Positions 33,201-41,836 of a stretch of DNA of 64,000 nucleotides are shown in pieces. Under the pieces are notes generated by a model. It had not been told where the DNA came from. It did no database searches and saw only the letters and a program-made list of their open reading frames with translations. The stretch comes from M3007 sp031425155 (GTDB taxonomy: Bacteria; Bacteroidota; Bacteroidia; Chitinophagales; Saprospiraceae), in the NCBI GenBank assembly GCA_031425155.1, contig JANPIV010000036.1, forward strand, positions 1 through 64,000, given 5' to 3'. The position numbers and the translations under genes are program-made. The first letter of the stretch is position 1. Each line of letters starts with the position of its first letter.

Positions 33201-35727
33201 AGTAAGACGCACCTGGACGGCGACCGACGAATGTGGAAACTCAACCACCCATACGCAGAACATCACGGTCTCGGATACGCAAGCCCCGCTATTCCCTGGC
33301 TTGCCGGATACGCTGGTCGTGCTATCTGCCAATCAGCCGCCCAATACCAGTTGCATCGTGCCAGTTGCGCTCAATATTACTCCATCATTGAGCGACTGTA
33401 CGCCAAGCAGCTCGCTGCTGGTCACTCATGACTCGCCTTTTGCGATGAGTGGAGCAGACGCCAGTGGAAACTATCCGGTCGGTGATACGCGGGTGATTTT
33501 TACAGCCACTGACCTTTGCGGGAATGTAGGCAGGGATACCGTGATCGTACGGGTAGAAGACAACAGTATTCCGACCGTAATTTGCAACAACAACGTAGTC
33601 GTGGCACTTGGTTCTACGGGTACAGCAGTTCTGCAGGCCAGCGACATTGACCTGGGCAGCACGGATAACTGTGCCATTGATACCATGACGCTTTCGCCCG
33701 CTACTTTCGACTGTGGCGATATTGGCGACAACAGCGTAGTACTTACGGTGACAGATATTTATGGCAATGTCAATACTTGCACCGTTAACGTGGAAGTAGC
33801 CATTGGCCCTAACGTCGGGTTCTCACTGACCACCACGGCTACGCCTGAATCTTACTTTGGCTTTGCCAATGGTACGGTGACGGCAACAGCTACTGGCGGT
33901 TCGGGAGCCTTTATCTACGCTTGGTTGCCCGATTCAACTCAGACTACATCATTCATTGACAGCCTTACCGCCGGTACTTATATCGTGGCAGTGCTGGACA
34001 CGATGACGCAGTGTATTCAGATTGATACAGCCATCGTAGAAGCAGGTCAAAAGATTACTGTGGAGATTGACAGTGTGAGCGGCAGTCCCAACCAATTGGT
34101 ACAAGTACCGGTCACCGTGGATAATTTCTTCCAGGTCAATGGTTTCTCGTATGCAATAATCGTGGTGGATACTGCGGTGGGTACTATCGTCAGTACCAAT
34201 ACTTTGAATGCCTCACTACCTGGCCTTTCGGCCACTGTAAGCAATGGCCAGGTCAATATTACCTGGGTAGGCGGTACGCCCGTCACGCTCCCTGCTGGTA
34301 CCTTGTTGTTCAATATTGCGGTGCAGTTAAAACCAAATGCAGTGATTGGGGCAATGACTCCTGTGGCTGTAAGTGGACCATTCCAATTCCTGCAAAGCAT
34401 CAACGGAACGGCTACCATGACGATGGCCGATAGTGTAAATGGTTCAATCACAGTGATTCCGAACGCTAACATCGTGAAAATCGGTGGGGATATCGTGACC
34501 TGGAAAGCACCAGTCAAGCCTGTACCAAACGTAATTGTCACCCTGACGGGTAGCGTGACCGATAACCAGGTGACTGGTCCGACTGGCACTTATCTGTTCT
34601 CCGTGCCAAGTGCCAGCAATACGGTGGTAACGCCTGCTAAAGTAACGGCAGGTAACGACAAGATTTCTGCCGCCGATTTGTTATTGATTCAAAACCACAT
34701 TTTTGGTAATTTACTGACGTCTCCTTACCAGTGGGTAGCCGCCAATGTAAATAACTCCGGTGGGCCTAACCCGATTACCCTGGCCGATTACCTGCTTATT
34801 CAGCGCGTAGTACTGGGGACCGATCAGCACATTCAGGGTTCGCCGGATTGGAAGTTTATTCCGCAATCGTACACATTCCCAGCACCCAACCCGCTGATCA
34901 CGCCGTTCCCGACGACGATCAGTCACACACCAGCCACGATGGATTTCCTCGATGACGACTTTGTGGCAGTACGTATGGGCGACGTGAATGGTAATATTGT
35001 ACCGGAGTTTACGAACAATGAAAGCGAAGCACGCAGCGGCGAAACTTTCCGTTTCCGATTGGAAGATCGCGCTTTCCGTGCCGGTGAAGTCATCACTGTA
35101 CCGTTCAAAGCCAGCGACTTTACAGATCGCCAGGCTTACCAGATGACGATTGAGTTCGACCCGGCCGTTTTTGCCCTCGAAAACATCGGTCAGGGAACCC
35201 TGCAACTGACGGAAGACCACTTTGGTACCGCTCATTTGTCCGATGGCAGCCTCACGACGGTCTGGGTAAGTCGCGCGCCGGTAACTTTCCGCGATGGAGA
35301 AGTACTCTTTACGCTGAGTTTCCGCACCTTGCAGTCCGGTCGCTCCCTGCGGGAAGTATTGCATCCGGGTTCGGCGGTGACGCCTGCCGAGGCCTATGAC
35401 CGGGACGGTAAGACGATGAAGATTGATTTCGACTTTGATCAGTTGGTGAGCAGCCCCGACGAGCATGATTTCGCTTTGTACCAGAATCAGCCTAATCCAT
35501 TCTACAACGGAACCACGATTGGCTTCCGTCTGCCAGCGACCAGCCGCGCCACGCTCCGCGTGTTCAGCAGCAGTGGCCGTTTGGTAAAAACGGTGGTGGG
35601 TGAGTTTGAAAAAGGTTATAACGAACTCAATTTCACGCCCGACGAACTCGGTGCAGCCGGGGTGTATTGGTACGAACTGGAAACACCCCTACACAGCGAC
35701 CGCAAGAAGATGATTTTGTTGAAGTAA
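27265..35727 (+). CDS. Giant HYR-repeat surface protein with SprB repeat, cohesin- and dockerin-like modules and T9SS sorting domain
   Basis: A 2820-residue secreted protein. The start at 27265 gives a signal peptide (MNISPTHRRLAWVCTVLALF, then VVSSRAVAQ); an ATG at 27190 is possible. Residues about 130-2180 contain about twenty HYR/Ig-like modules with the recurring pattern TDNC ... TVTxTATDxxGNTxTCxFTVxVxD. A SprB-type repeat is near 2184-2255 (FANGTVTATATGGSGAFIYA). A cohesin-like domain spans about 2262-2395 (VQVPVTVDNFFQVNGFSYAI), a dockerin-like pair of EF-hand-like loops about 2461-2535 (ISAADLLLIQNHIFG; ITLADYLLIQRVVLG), and a second cohesin-like domain about 2592-2702. The last 85 residues are a type A sorting domain (YQNQPNPFYNGTTIGF). 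It is probably a surface adhesin or scaffold. Confidence 0.9.
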   Translation: MNISPTHRRLAWVCTVLALFVVSSRAVAQCDIAVPSFPQPVQITMYLDPVNGTALLERQTVAPGIISSSCIPPYAPMRVRFYDNVSKTLPAGGFTSKIYDCDDIATSPQNVWVAVNDGLNYPVSESPAVGLQISVQDITAPSAGPLLSVLVNTDDDGNPGDCQFQDAGFLNIGLTPVPNSLGLVLNPGEYTDNCLAGVSVTYDIDYDNNSSFTDLVGVSGDDAGVQPFPIGVSTVTYYITDASGNTALLFLDVSVTDNENPVVNCPISVLEFNAPGDCNALVTVPADASDNCDALQIDWSAPGATPSSGVDDVTATFPVGTTTVTYTATDGGGLTATCTFDVQVVDDQPPVITGTPANQSSIGTTTGGATPANLCDGSFTWVHPTINDNCGGSGILQMTISGATTAAISTVTSGASITRLFNLGLSTVTYLATDINGETATSTFTVTVVDNQLPLITGPGSHQDLVFNYTVTAGDCSKVVTFTRANFGMVSDCGAVTFTESYLSGPDPNVLSGAPPFPALGGGNITVQFPAGTTIIIYRWKDIAGNISSAEYVFNVDENEPPVARCKTSISKNIDATTGTVSLISNDIDNGSTDNCGIADYQLVPEVLTCDDVENGPTTVTLTVTDNAGNTATCVTQVNVFDVTPPTVVCPPIIIVPSNPNCTATVPGLVFSEAPVLPVLPGQYSDNADDCGSTQLSFSVNGGSFSTPVNTLLNLSNRVFNTGSNTVTIRVRDGSANTSTCIFTVNVIDLQGPVFSNVPGPVVTQNANLGGCVAQVFWTEPTVADACSQPVIVVRSHVPGSFFPFGPTPVTYAATDGIGNVTTYTFIVNVVDTQKPKAVCQNVTATLNASGSAVVTANQIDGGSTDNCFFNYITTTYGPYSCAQLGVNPVQLKIRDGSGNRDSCVAIITVTDNIAPVANCAALTNIDLNAAGQNVFAASSLNGTTTDNCSGNLSYMISVDGSAFSNTFSFNCVHLGARTLVLKATDSGGNTSTCAKVVTIRDVTAPTFTLPADKTIKCYESIAPNTTGDFTNLTDACDANPSISFADAVVVGCGGSKTITRTWTATDASMNVRTASQTISVVDDLKPTFALPAVVDLTTNNPNTCVAPYVASISAATLTDSCTAFVDLAVTYTVDYPTPAFGYVDLVTPTTGTTALTLNGSYPIGTTVITWTAVDQCGNTRTFTQSIVVKDNKPPLFSYNKCGQTYTLPSTPGSCTQLYAWTRPVLTDVFECTPVTVTENFSDLTVKSFVDLVNPYVLGGPNTSVTAQFSAGETTVTYLATDAAGNTSTCTFIVKILDTQAPDVTCPVNQTLATTCATATVPSYLNNVQVQDNCLTNVTLTQTPASGTALSTVLANPVAGSSFTVKILAVDRNASNGRDSCTFLVTLADGAAPVPVNQVLSPIVGFCGRDTVLAPLALDACNPNDSIYGTPSAQVGMFLFTDPPSYFLEVGSYVITWAYNDGNGNISTQQQNVMLSTDTFPPDANCKPGFTVNLDSTGAASITTDLINNASSDPDGCGAIGFALSQASFDCEDAGLNVITLTVTDNAGNTATCTTPVTVKEVTLPEALDIPADTLIEACAPIPVAPAITTVDLCSGTLQAVLTTTSTQTASGFNRYNYTITRVWVATDSSGNSVSAQQIITIKDSQAPVFAANTPTTLTVPTSASNSDCKANARIRIGQYVAECAPGVTVVSSPAGFSVTDTIERLSVGAHTFVFTATDSSGNSATHTLVITVTDNTLPTAVCINGISAALQNSGTVTVNTSQFNNNSFDNCSPTDSLTLLIQRLDSSMMTPSATLIYDCADADGVTEHPVKLYVRDRSGNESSCQTYIVIQDNAAPTFTFCPPSKTTDCQLSLDPALNGNGVATASDNCAINLTLTYTDTVSFGTGPVACELVKRTWLAEDLAGNTAVCVQNFTIQDNKPPIFATLPADATITCSDPLVTPPVVTATDNCSAPADIDIVYTEVKTDTAAGPCGQYSYKVRRTWTATDECGNSTTHTQNITVSDTQAPLFPGLPDTLVVLSANQPPNTSCIVPVALNITPSLSDCTPSSSLLVTHDSPFAMSGADASGNYPVGDTRVIFTATDLCGNVGRDTVIVRVEDNSIPTVICNNNVVVALGSTGTAVLQASDIDLGSTDNCAIDTMTLSPATFDCGDIGDNSVVLTVTDIYGNVNTCTVNVEVAIGPNVGFSLTTTATPESYFGFANGTVTATATGGSGAFIYAWLPDSTQTTSFIDSLTAGTYIVAVLDTMTQCIQIDTAIVEAGQKITVEIDSVSGSPNQLVQVPVTVDNFFQVNGFSYAIIVVDTAVGTIVSTNTLNASLPGLSATVSNGQVNITWVGGTPVTLPAGTLLFNIAVQLKPNAVIGAMTPVAVSGPFQFLQSINGTATMTMADSVNGSITVIPNANIVKIGGDIVTWKAPVKPVPNVIVTLTGSVTDNQVTGPTGTYLFSVPSASNTVVTPAKVTAGNDKISAADLLLIQNHIFGNLLTSPYQWVAANVNNSGGPNPITLADYLLIQRVVLGTDQHIQGSPDWKFIPQSYTFPAPNPLITPFPTTISHTPATMDFLDDDFVAVRMGDVNGNIVPEFTNNESEARSGETFRFRLEDRAFRAGEVITVPFKASDFTDRQAYQMTIEFDPAVFALENIGQGTLQLTEDHFGTAHLSDGSLTTVWVSRAPVTFRDGEVLFTLSFRTLQSGRSLREVLHPGSAVTPAEAYDRDGKTMKIDFDFDQLVSSPDEHDFALYQNQPNPFYNGTTIGFRLPATSRATLRVFSSSGRLVKTVVGEFEKGYNELNFTPDELGAAGVYWYELETPLHSDRKKMILLK

Positions 35728-35730
35728 AAT

Positions 35731-35857
35731 AAGCAGAAAAGATAAGCGCAAATACAAAGGGCAATAAGCAATAAACAACAAGGCAAAAAATAAAAGGTAA
35801 TGAAAAATTACCGGCTATTAATTGCCTTGTTGCGGATTGCCCTTTGTTTTGCTGCTT
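35731..35857. repeat. Foldback element between the first two giant genes
   Basis: A 127-base imperfect hairpin. CAAAGGGCAA (35755-35764) pairs with TTGCCCTTTG (35837-35846), ACAAGGCAA (35776-35784) with TTGCCTTGT, and an inner GGTAA/TTACC hairpin lies at 35796-35812. It starts right after the stop at 35727. It could act as a terminator or be a mobile palindrome. The rest of the gap to 35960 is T-rich and shows no gene. Confidence 0.6.
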
Positions 35858-35960
35858 TTCAGAATGCTCATTTTCAGGAGATTTCTCTATTGCTTTTTGC
35901 TTATTTTCTCATCGCCTATTTACCAATTGCCCATTTCCCTCATTGCTTGAAATTCAAACC

Positions 35961-38900
35961 ATGAAGAATATTCTAATCCTCCTCCTGTTGGTCGGGTTGG
36001 CTGCTACAAACGGTGTAAAAGCCCAGGCGGTCATCCTGAAAACCGATACAATTTCGCTCCCCTGTGCGCAGACCGATACCTTTTGGATGCCGGTACGGGT
36101 ACAAAACTTTACCAATGTGGGGTCGTTCCAATTCACGCTGAACTGGAATGCTACCTATCTGGACTATCAAAGCATTACGAAGGGAAGTGCTGCCAACCCC
36201 TTTTTTCTGAATGGTGCCAATCCCAGTTTTGACACCACCACCTTTATCAATACCGGCAAACTCACTTTTGCCTGGAACCGGGTGGGCGGCGCAACGGTGG
36301 ACAATAACACGGTGGTTTTTTACATCGTATTCCGTCGCTTGGGTGGCCCTTATGCGCCAGTCCAATTCGCCGGTACGCCAGTTGGGATCGAAGTGACCGA
36401 TCCGGTAGGGGAGGACCTGCCCTGGAAAACCCAATCGGGTGGCGTCATGCCCATAGATACCGTGCTGCCAACCATTACCTGTCCGCTCAATATGACGCAG
36501 GAAGTTAGTGGCCTGGCTCCGGTCAGCGGCATTTCGCCGACCAGTGTGGCCGATAACTGTACCCTGCAAAGCGTCGGCTGGTCTTCTACCGGCTCTACTA
36601 CTGTTGATTTTCCCACCGATCCCGATGCCAGCGGGGCAGTATTTGGTTTTGGCCTTTCTACGGTGACTTACACGGCTACTGATGTAGGGGGCAATACCGC
36701 CACCTGTTCTTTTACTATTAATTTAGAACCGGCTATTTCCAGTGATACGCTGACTATTTTACTGAGCAATTCGCCCGCTGTATGTGGTAGTCAGGTTGCG
36801 CTGGATGTAACAACTTTTAACTTTGATTCTATTGGGTCTTTGCAGTTTTCTGTTAATTGGAATACTGCGCTTTTGAAATTCGACTCCATAAGTATAAATG
36901 GTTCGGCATTAATATTATCCAATACTAATTTCGGAACTTCCCTGGCTGGCGGCGGTATGATGTCGTTCGCCTGGACAACCAATTCGCTGGCCGGTACTAC
37001 TGTGAATGACGGAGCACTTTTATTCCGAATTTATTTTACGGCCATAGGCAGTGGTGTCGCTTCCGTGCAATTCGGCGATCAACCCACTTCACGGGAGGCT
37101 TTTACCAGTACAGTAGAAGAAATATCTGCTTTTTATGTGCCCGGCCAGGTGATGGTGACGGATAATGTGCCGCCGACCATCGTTTGCCCGGCCAATATTG
37201 CGGTGCAAACCCAGCCCGGTGACCTGACGTCTGCAATTACAGGTACTGCTCCAACTACATTGGCAGATAATTGCAGTGCCGTATCCAGCCTGGCTTATAC
37301 CCGCACCGGCACCACCCCCGGCCCTGGTGCCGGCAATGCCAACGGTACTTACAATGCGGGCACCACGACCATTACCTACACCGCTGCGGATGAATCCGGC
37401 AATACGGCGACTTGTTCGTTTACGGTCAATGTAGATGCGGGCACTTCAGCCAAACTTACGCTGGAAGATGTAGCGGCTGACTGTCAGAGCAGCGTCCAGC
37501 AAGTGACCATGAATTTCACGGTGGCAGATTTTGCCGACATCCTGGGTTTGCAATTCATTATTCAATGGGACACTTCCCAACTGAAACTGGCAGATGAAGT
37601 AACCAACATCTATCCCGGTTTGGATCTGAATCCCGGCAATTTCCAGAATTATCAGGACACTATGGCCGGTACTTTGCGTTTTCTGGCTGGTTCTGCCAGC
37701 GGCAACTGGCCTGATATTCCCGATGGCGGCACATTTTTCACCCTGGTATTCAATGTAGTAGATGCTGACCCGGCGGCCATTGTACAATTCCTCGGCCCGC
37801 TGGATGCTGTGAACAGTCAGTTCCTCTCTGTGCCGGTAGATACGCTGAATGGTTCGGTAAGTGCGACGATAGATGCAGAAGGCCCGATCTTTACTTTTTG
37901 CCCGGCTGATACGATGATTGTGCCCTTGAGCGGCATTTGTGACGTCACTCTGGACTATCAGGTGGAAGCGACCGATGCCTGTAGTGGTGTGGCCAGCATT
38001 TTGACTAACCAAAATGATAACATATTTAGTTCGGGCACTACTACGGTGATCTATACGGCCACGGACGTAGCGGGTAACACCTCCTCGTGTTCTTTTAAAG
38101 TCTCGATCATTACTGATAATGTACCGGCCATTACCTGCCCATCCAATATTATGGTCAATGTGCCTGATACGGCTTGTACGGCCATAATTGCCTGGAATGA
38201 TCCGGTATTGACCGGCGTGTGTGATTTCATCAATATTGTGGATAGCAGCAACTACGTATCGGGAGATACTTTCCCATCCGGCCCGCCGGTAACCGTGAAT
38301 TATATCTTGCGGGATACCATAACCGGCATAGAATACACCTGTTCGTTTACGGTGACCGTGGCCGATACTACGCATCCTGTACTGCAATGCCCGGAAAATA
38401 TACTGGTGGAGATAGACAGCGTAGTCAACTGTCAGGCAGTCGTGAATTTCGGTATTGCTACGGTAAGTGACAATTGTGACCAGGCCGTAGATTTGAGCAG
38501 GGATCAGGAATCCGGCGGTTTTTTTGGCGCAGGCACGACGACGGTGACTTATCTGGCCGTAGATGATTTCAACAACACGGCTACCTGTAGTTTTGATATT
38601 ACGGTGCCGGATTCCATACCGCCGGTGCTCGTCTGCCCGGAGAATATTACCGTTTCGGTGACACCAGACTCATGTAATGCCATCGTGATCTGGGACAGCC
38701 CGGAACCCTCCGACAACTGCGACCCCGGCCAGATTATCCCGGTCTCCGACTTTTTATCCGGCCAGACTTTTCCCGCCGACACAACTATCGTGAATTATAC
38801 GGCCACGGATAATTCGGGCAATGAAACGAGTTGTAGTTTCTCCATCGTGGTAGTGGAAGATCAGGCACCCGTCCTGACGCCCTGCCCGGCGGATATATTG

Positions 38901-40700
38901 GTGCAATTGCCTCTGGATCAATGCGATACCACAATCACCTGGATTGCACCTACCGCTACGGACAATTGTAGTGTGCCTTCCATTGACCCTGCTCAATCCA
39001 GCCAGTTATTCCCGACCGGGGTAACTATTGTGACCTACACAGCCACCGATGAATCGCAAAACACCGCTACCTGTACATTTAGCGTCAGCGTAATAGACCA
39101 GGTAGCCCCCGAGTTTGGCCCTTGCCCGCAGGATACAGTAGTCAATACATCTGATCCCTGCGGTGTGCTTTATACCTGGGTGGTGCCTCCGGCTACCGAC
39201 AATTGTACGCCCGATGCCGATCTGGTATATTCTACTTCCAAATTGCCCACCGACTCTTTTCCCATCGGGATCACTACGGTGGTCATGGAGGTGAGAGATG
39301 CCAGCGAAAACCGCGATTCCTGTTCTTTTAAGGTAACGGTCAATTCCACGGTGGTGCCACAATTCGTCATGGTGCCGGATACGATCATGCTCAATACGTT
39401 GGGCTGCACGGCGGTGGCCACCTGGAATCCGCCTACTGTGGAAGGTTTCTGCACACCACCCGCTATTACGTCCACCCACATGCCCGGCGATACATTTCCA
39501 GTCGGCGCTACGACGGTGACTTATACTGCTACGAATACGTTGGGAGTAGAGACGACCGCCCGTTTTGTGGTCATTGTCAAAGAATCCGTACCGCCACAGG
39601 TCAATTGCCCGACTGCGGATATTGTGGTGAGTGTGACCGGCGGCATTATTTCTGATGCCAACAATTTCCTGACCAGCGCGGATACTGCCAATGCCTGCAC
39701 GGGCGTGAGACTGGTATTTGCTAATCCGACAGCAGTGGACAACTGCGGTGCGGCAGTGGTCACGTCCATCTCCGGCCCATCCAGTACCAGCGTGTTTCCA
39801 GCAGGTACTACGGCGTTGACTTTCGCGGCGGCTGATATTTCCGGCAACAGCAGCACTTGTGCCTTTAATATCGTGGTGCAGCCCCTGGAAGCCCTCGTCC
39901 CCGTAGTGGACCCCAATCCTGGTTGCCCCGGCGAAGAAGTAACGCTGACCGTTACCAATATCCCCGGCATGACTTATACCTGGACCGGACCGCAGCAGAG
40001 CTACCCGAACAGCCCGGTCGTTACGCTCATCAGCCTCGATCAGGGCAATACCGGCACTTACTCGGTAGTCGGCAGCCTGAATGGTTGTATGACCCCGCCG
40101 GGTTTTGCCCTGGTACAAATGGTGGTCAAACTCGATGCCCGCGATGACCTGACTTTTGAGATTGATCCAGGGACAACCGATACTTTCAATGTGCTGATGA
40201 ATGATACGCTGTTTATTCCCGGCGACATCCAGGTGACCCAATTGAGCCAACTGGAAGGATTGACCTACGACGGTGACGGCAGATTCGTCTATACCGCTGG
40301 CGCGGCACCGGGTCAGGCCTCTTTCATCTACCAGATTTGCTCCAGGGCCTGCCCGGACGACCAATTCTGCGATATGGCCACCGTGACGATCACCATCAAG
40401 GATATTACGTGTTCCTTCATTCCGAACGTTTTTACCCCCAATGGCGACAATGTGAATGATTGGCTGGAAATAGGCTGCCTGACTGGTGGCGGCTTCCCGT
40501 CTAACTCCATTGTGATCTACAATCAATGGGGCGGTAAAGTGTATGAGGCCTCGCCTTATGACAATGATCCGGCCAAAGCCTGGCGCGGTACGCTGGATGG
40601 CGAACCCGGTAAAGACCTGCCGGACGGAGTCTATTACTACATGTTCCGGGCCGGGCCAAGTGAACCGGTCATTAAGGGTTTCGTTCAAATCTATCGGTAA
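35961..40700 (+). CDS. Giant cohesin/HYR surface protein with gliding-motility (CHU_C, T9SS type B) C-terminus
   Basis: A 1579-residue secreted protein. The start at 35961 gives a signal peptide (MKNILILLLLVGLAATNGVK, then AQ). Three cohesin-like beta-sandwiches are at about 22-155, 263-390 and 495-640; each has a strand such as VGSFQFTLNWNATYLDY, IGSLQFSVNWNTALLKF or ILGLQFIIQWDTSQLKL. HYR modules separate them and then run from about 640 to 1300. An Ig-like domain (about 1308-1386; TYTWTGPQQSYP) and a further Ig-like domain (about 1390-1480) follow. The end (FIPNVFTPNGDNVND, VIYNQWGGKVYE, DGVYYYMF, GFVQIYR) is a CHU_C domain, the signal for T9SS type B cargo. PorP/SprF and OmpA genes follow directly, as with SprB. 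Confidence 0.9.
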   Translation: MKNILILLLLVGLAATNGVKAQAVILKTDTISLPCAQTDTFWMPVRVQNFTNVGSFQFTLNWNATYLDYQSITKGSAANPFFLNGANPSFDTTTFINTGKLTFAWNRVGGATVDNNTVVFYIVFRRLGGPYAPVQFAGTPVGIEVTDPVGEDLPWKTQSGGVMPIDTVLPTITCPLNMTQEVSGLAPVSGISPTSVADNCTLQSVGWSSTGSTTVDFPTDPDASGAVFGFGLSTVTYTATDVGGNTATCSFTINLEPAISSDTLTILLSNSPAVCGSQVALDVTTFNFDSIGSLQFSVNWNTALLKFDSISINGSALILSNTNFGTSLAGGGMMSFAWTTNSLAGTTVNDGALLFRIYFTAIGSGVASVQFGDQPTSREAFTSTVEEISAFYVPGQVMVTDNVPPTIVCPANIAVQTQPGDLTSAITGTAPTTLADNCSAVSSLAYTRTGTTPGPGAGNANGTYNAGTTTITYTAADESGNTATCSFTVNVDAGTSAKLTLEDVAADCQSSVQQVTMNFTVADFADILGLQFIIQWDTSQLKLADEVTNIYPGLDLNPGNFQNYQDTMAGTLRFLAGSASGNWPDIPDGGTFFTLVFNVVDADPAAIVQFLGPLDAVNSQFLSVPVDTLNGSVSATIDAEGPIFTFCPADTMIVPLSGICDVTLDYQVEATDACSGVASILTNQNDNIFSSGTTTVIYTATDVAGNTSSCSFKVSIITDNVPAITCPSNIMVNVPDTACTAIIAWNDPVLTGVCDFINIVDSSNYVSGDTFPSGPPVTVNYILRDTITGIEYTCSFTVTVADTTHPVLQCPENILVEIDSVVNCQAVVNFGIATVSDNCDQAVDLSRDQESGGFFGAGTTTVTYLAVDDFNNTATCSFDITVPDSIPPVLVCPENITVSVTPDSCNAIVIWDSPEPSDNCDPGQIIPVSDFLSGQTFPADTTIVNYTATDNSGNETSCSFSIVVVEDQAPVLTPCPADILVQLPLDQCDTTITWIAPTATDNCSVPSIDPAQSSQLFPTGVTIVTYTATDESQNTATCTFSVSVIDQVAPEFGPCPQDTVVNTSDPCGVLYTWVVPPATDNCTPDADLVYSTSKLPTDSFPIGITTVVMEVRDASENRDSCSFKVTVNSTVVPQFVMVPDTIMLNTLGCTAVATWNPPTVEGFCTPPAITSTHMPGDTFPVGATTVTYTATNTLGVETTARFVVIVKESVPPQVNCPTADIVVSVTGGIISDANNFLTSADTANACTGVRLVFANPTAVDNCGAAVVTSISGPSSTSVFPAGTTALTFAAADISGNSSTCAFNIVVQPLEALVPVVDPNPGCPGEEVTLTVTNIPGMTYTWTGPQQSYPNSPVVTLISLDQGNTGTYSVVGSLNGCMTPPGFALVQMVVKLDARDDLTFEIDPGTTDTFNVLMNDTLFIPGDIQVTQLSQLEGLTYDGDGRFVYTAGAAPGQASFIYQICSRACPDDQFCDMATVTITIKDITCSFIPNVFTPNGDNVNDWLEIGCLTGGGFPSNSIVIYNQWGGKVYEASPYDNDPAKAWRGTLDGEPGKDLPDGVYYYMFRAGPSEPVIKGFVQIYR

Positions 40701-40736
40701 TTCACTAAATAAACTGTAATATAAACTTCTGACGGA

Positions 40737-40822
40737 GGCGAGGATTCGGGTATTTGACCAAAACACTTGGCAATCAGGCAATTGATCAAATACTCAAATC
40801 TTCAAATACGCAAAAATTAAAT
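40737..40822. repeat. Dispersed palindromic repeat, copy B
   Basis: GTATTTGACCAAAACACTTG in the left part and ATTGATCAAATACTC in the right part form an imperfect inverted repeat; the tail has GCAAAAATTAAATTA. It is shared with copies at 15872, 60672 and 63226. It sits between the CHU_C giant and porP/sprF. Confidence 0.8.
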
Positions 40823-40863
40823 TACAGTGTCCTGGTGATCAACCTTTTAAAAAATATTTTCCA

Positions 40864-41811
40864 ATGAAAAAAATTATATTCATCCTCGCTTTGGTGCTGG
40901 TCGGTTTGCAGTTGAATGCGCAGCAAGACCATCAGTACACGCAGTTTATGTACAATAAACTGCCTATCAACCCCGCTTATGCTGGTTCGCGCGGTGTACC
41001 CTCGGTCACGCTGCTCTACCGCAACCAATGGGCAGGATTCGATGGCGCCCCCAAGGCATTTCTGGGTAGTTTCAATTCGCCTTTTCTCTCCAAACGGGTG
41101 GGCGTGGGCGTGACAATGGCCCAATGGCAGACCGGTTTTAACCGCGACTTTTTAGGCTCGCTGGCGTACTCGTATGACCTGATTTCGCAAGACGAAATTT
41201 CCCTGCGGGTAGGTATTCAGGGCGCCATACGGTCGCTCAGCATTGATTTTACTAAAGCCACCCCCGGCCAACCGGGCGATCCGTCGCTGGATAATCAGAA
41301 GATCAACGACATCTACGGCAACGTGGGGGCCGGGCTGTACGCCACCTTCGCCGAGCGGTTTTATGTGGGCTTTTCGGTACCGCGTATTTACTCCAACGGG
41401 ATCGGTTTTGACAACCCCAGTGCTACCCTGAGTGCCAAAGAATACCGGCATTACTATGGTATGGCCGGGGCTATATTTCCCCTCAGCGACGATATCAATC
41501 TGATGCCCGCCGTGCTGGTAAAATACGTGGAAAACGCCCCGATCAGTGCCGACATTAACCTGAATCTGGACATTCGTCAGAAAGTAACCGCTGGCATTTC
41601 TTACCGCCCCGGCGGCGACGGTACTGGTGATTCGGTAGATTTGCTGGTCTATTGGCAGGCCACCTCGCAGGTCGGCATCGGTGCGGCATACGATTTTACG
41701 CTCTCTCAAATTCGTGATTACACCGCTGGTTCGTTCGAAATCCTGCTGCAAGCGGATTTGAAGAAAAAAAGCGGCAAAAAGAATCTGTCCAATCCTCGGT
41801 TTTTTCTGTAA
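40864..41811 (+). CDS. PorP/SprF-family T9SS-associated outer-membrane protein
   Basis: A 315-residue protein with a signal peptide (MKKIIFILALVLVGLQLNAQ). The mature N-terminus has the family hallmark QDHQYTQFMYNKLPINPAYA, followed by RGVPSVTLLYRNQWAGFDGA. The rest is a PorP/SprF-like 14-strand-type barrel with G-rich strands (VGVGVTMAQWQTGFNRD; GAGLYATFAERFYVGF). SprF/PorP proteins help secrete or anchor specific T9SS type B cargo such as SprB. Its place right after the CHU_C giant suggests it serves that protein. The OmpA gene starts 25 bases downstream, so the two are coexpressed. Confidence 0.93.
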   Translation: MKKIIFILALVLVGLQLNAQQDHQYTQFMYNKLPINPAYAGSRGVPSVTLLYRNQWAGFDGAPKAFLGSFNSPFLSKRVGVGVTMAQWQTGFNRDFLGSLAYSYDLISQDEISLRVGIQGAIRSLSIDFTKATPGQPGDPSLDNQKINDIYGNVGAGLYATFAERFYVGFSVPRIYSNGIGFDNPSATLSAKEYRHYYGMAGAIFPLSDDINLMPAVLVKYVENAPISADINLNLDIRQKVTAGISYRPGGDGTGDSVDLLVYWQATSQVGIGAAYDFTLSQIRDYTAGSFEILLQADLKKKSGKKNLSNPRFFL

Positions 41812-41836
41812 TCTTCCTCAAATCAGCAACATAATC

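Noticed and set aside
27900..33800. Repeated DNA that might be a CRISPR or satellite array
   Set aside because: The repetition follows HYR protein modules of roughly 80-100 codons, diverged at DNA level, and stays in one open frame.
39006..40781. 591-residue antisense frame across the CHU_C giant
   Set aside because: Antisense shadow; the plus strand has clear HYR and CHU_C domains.
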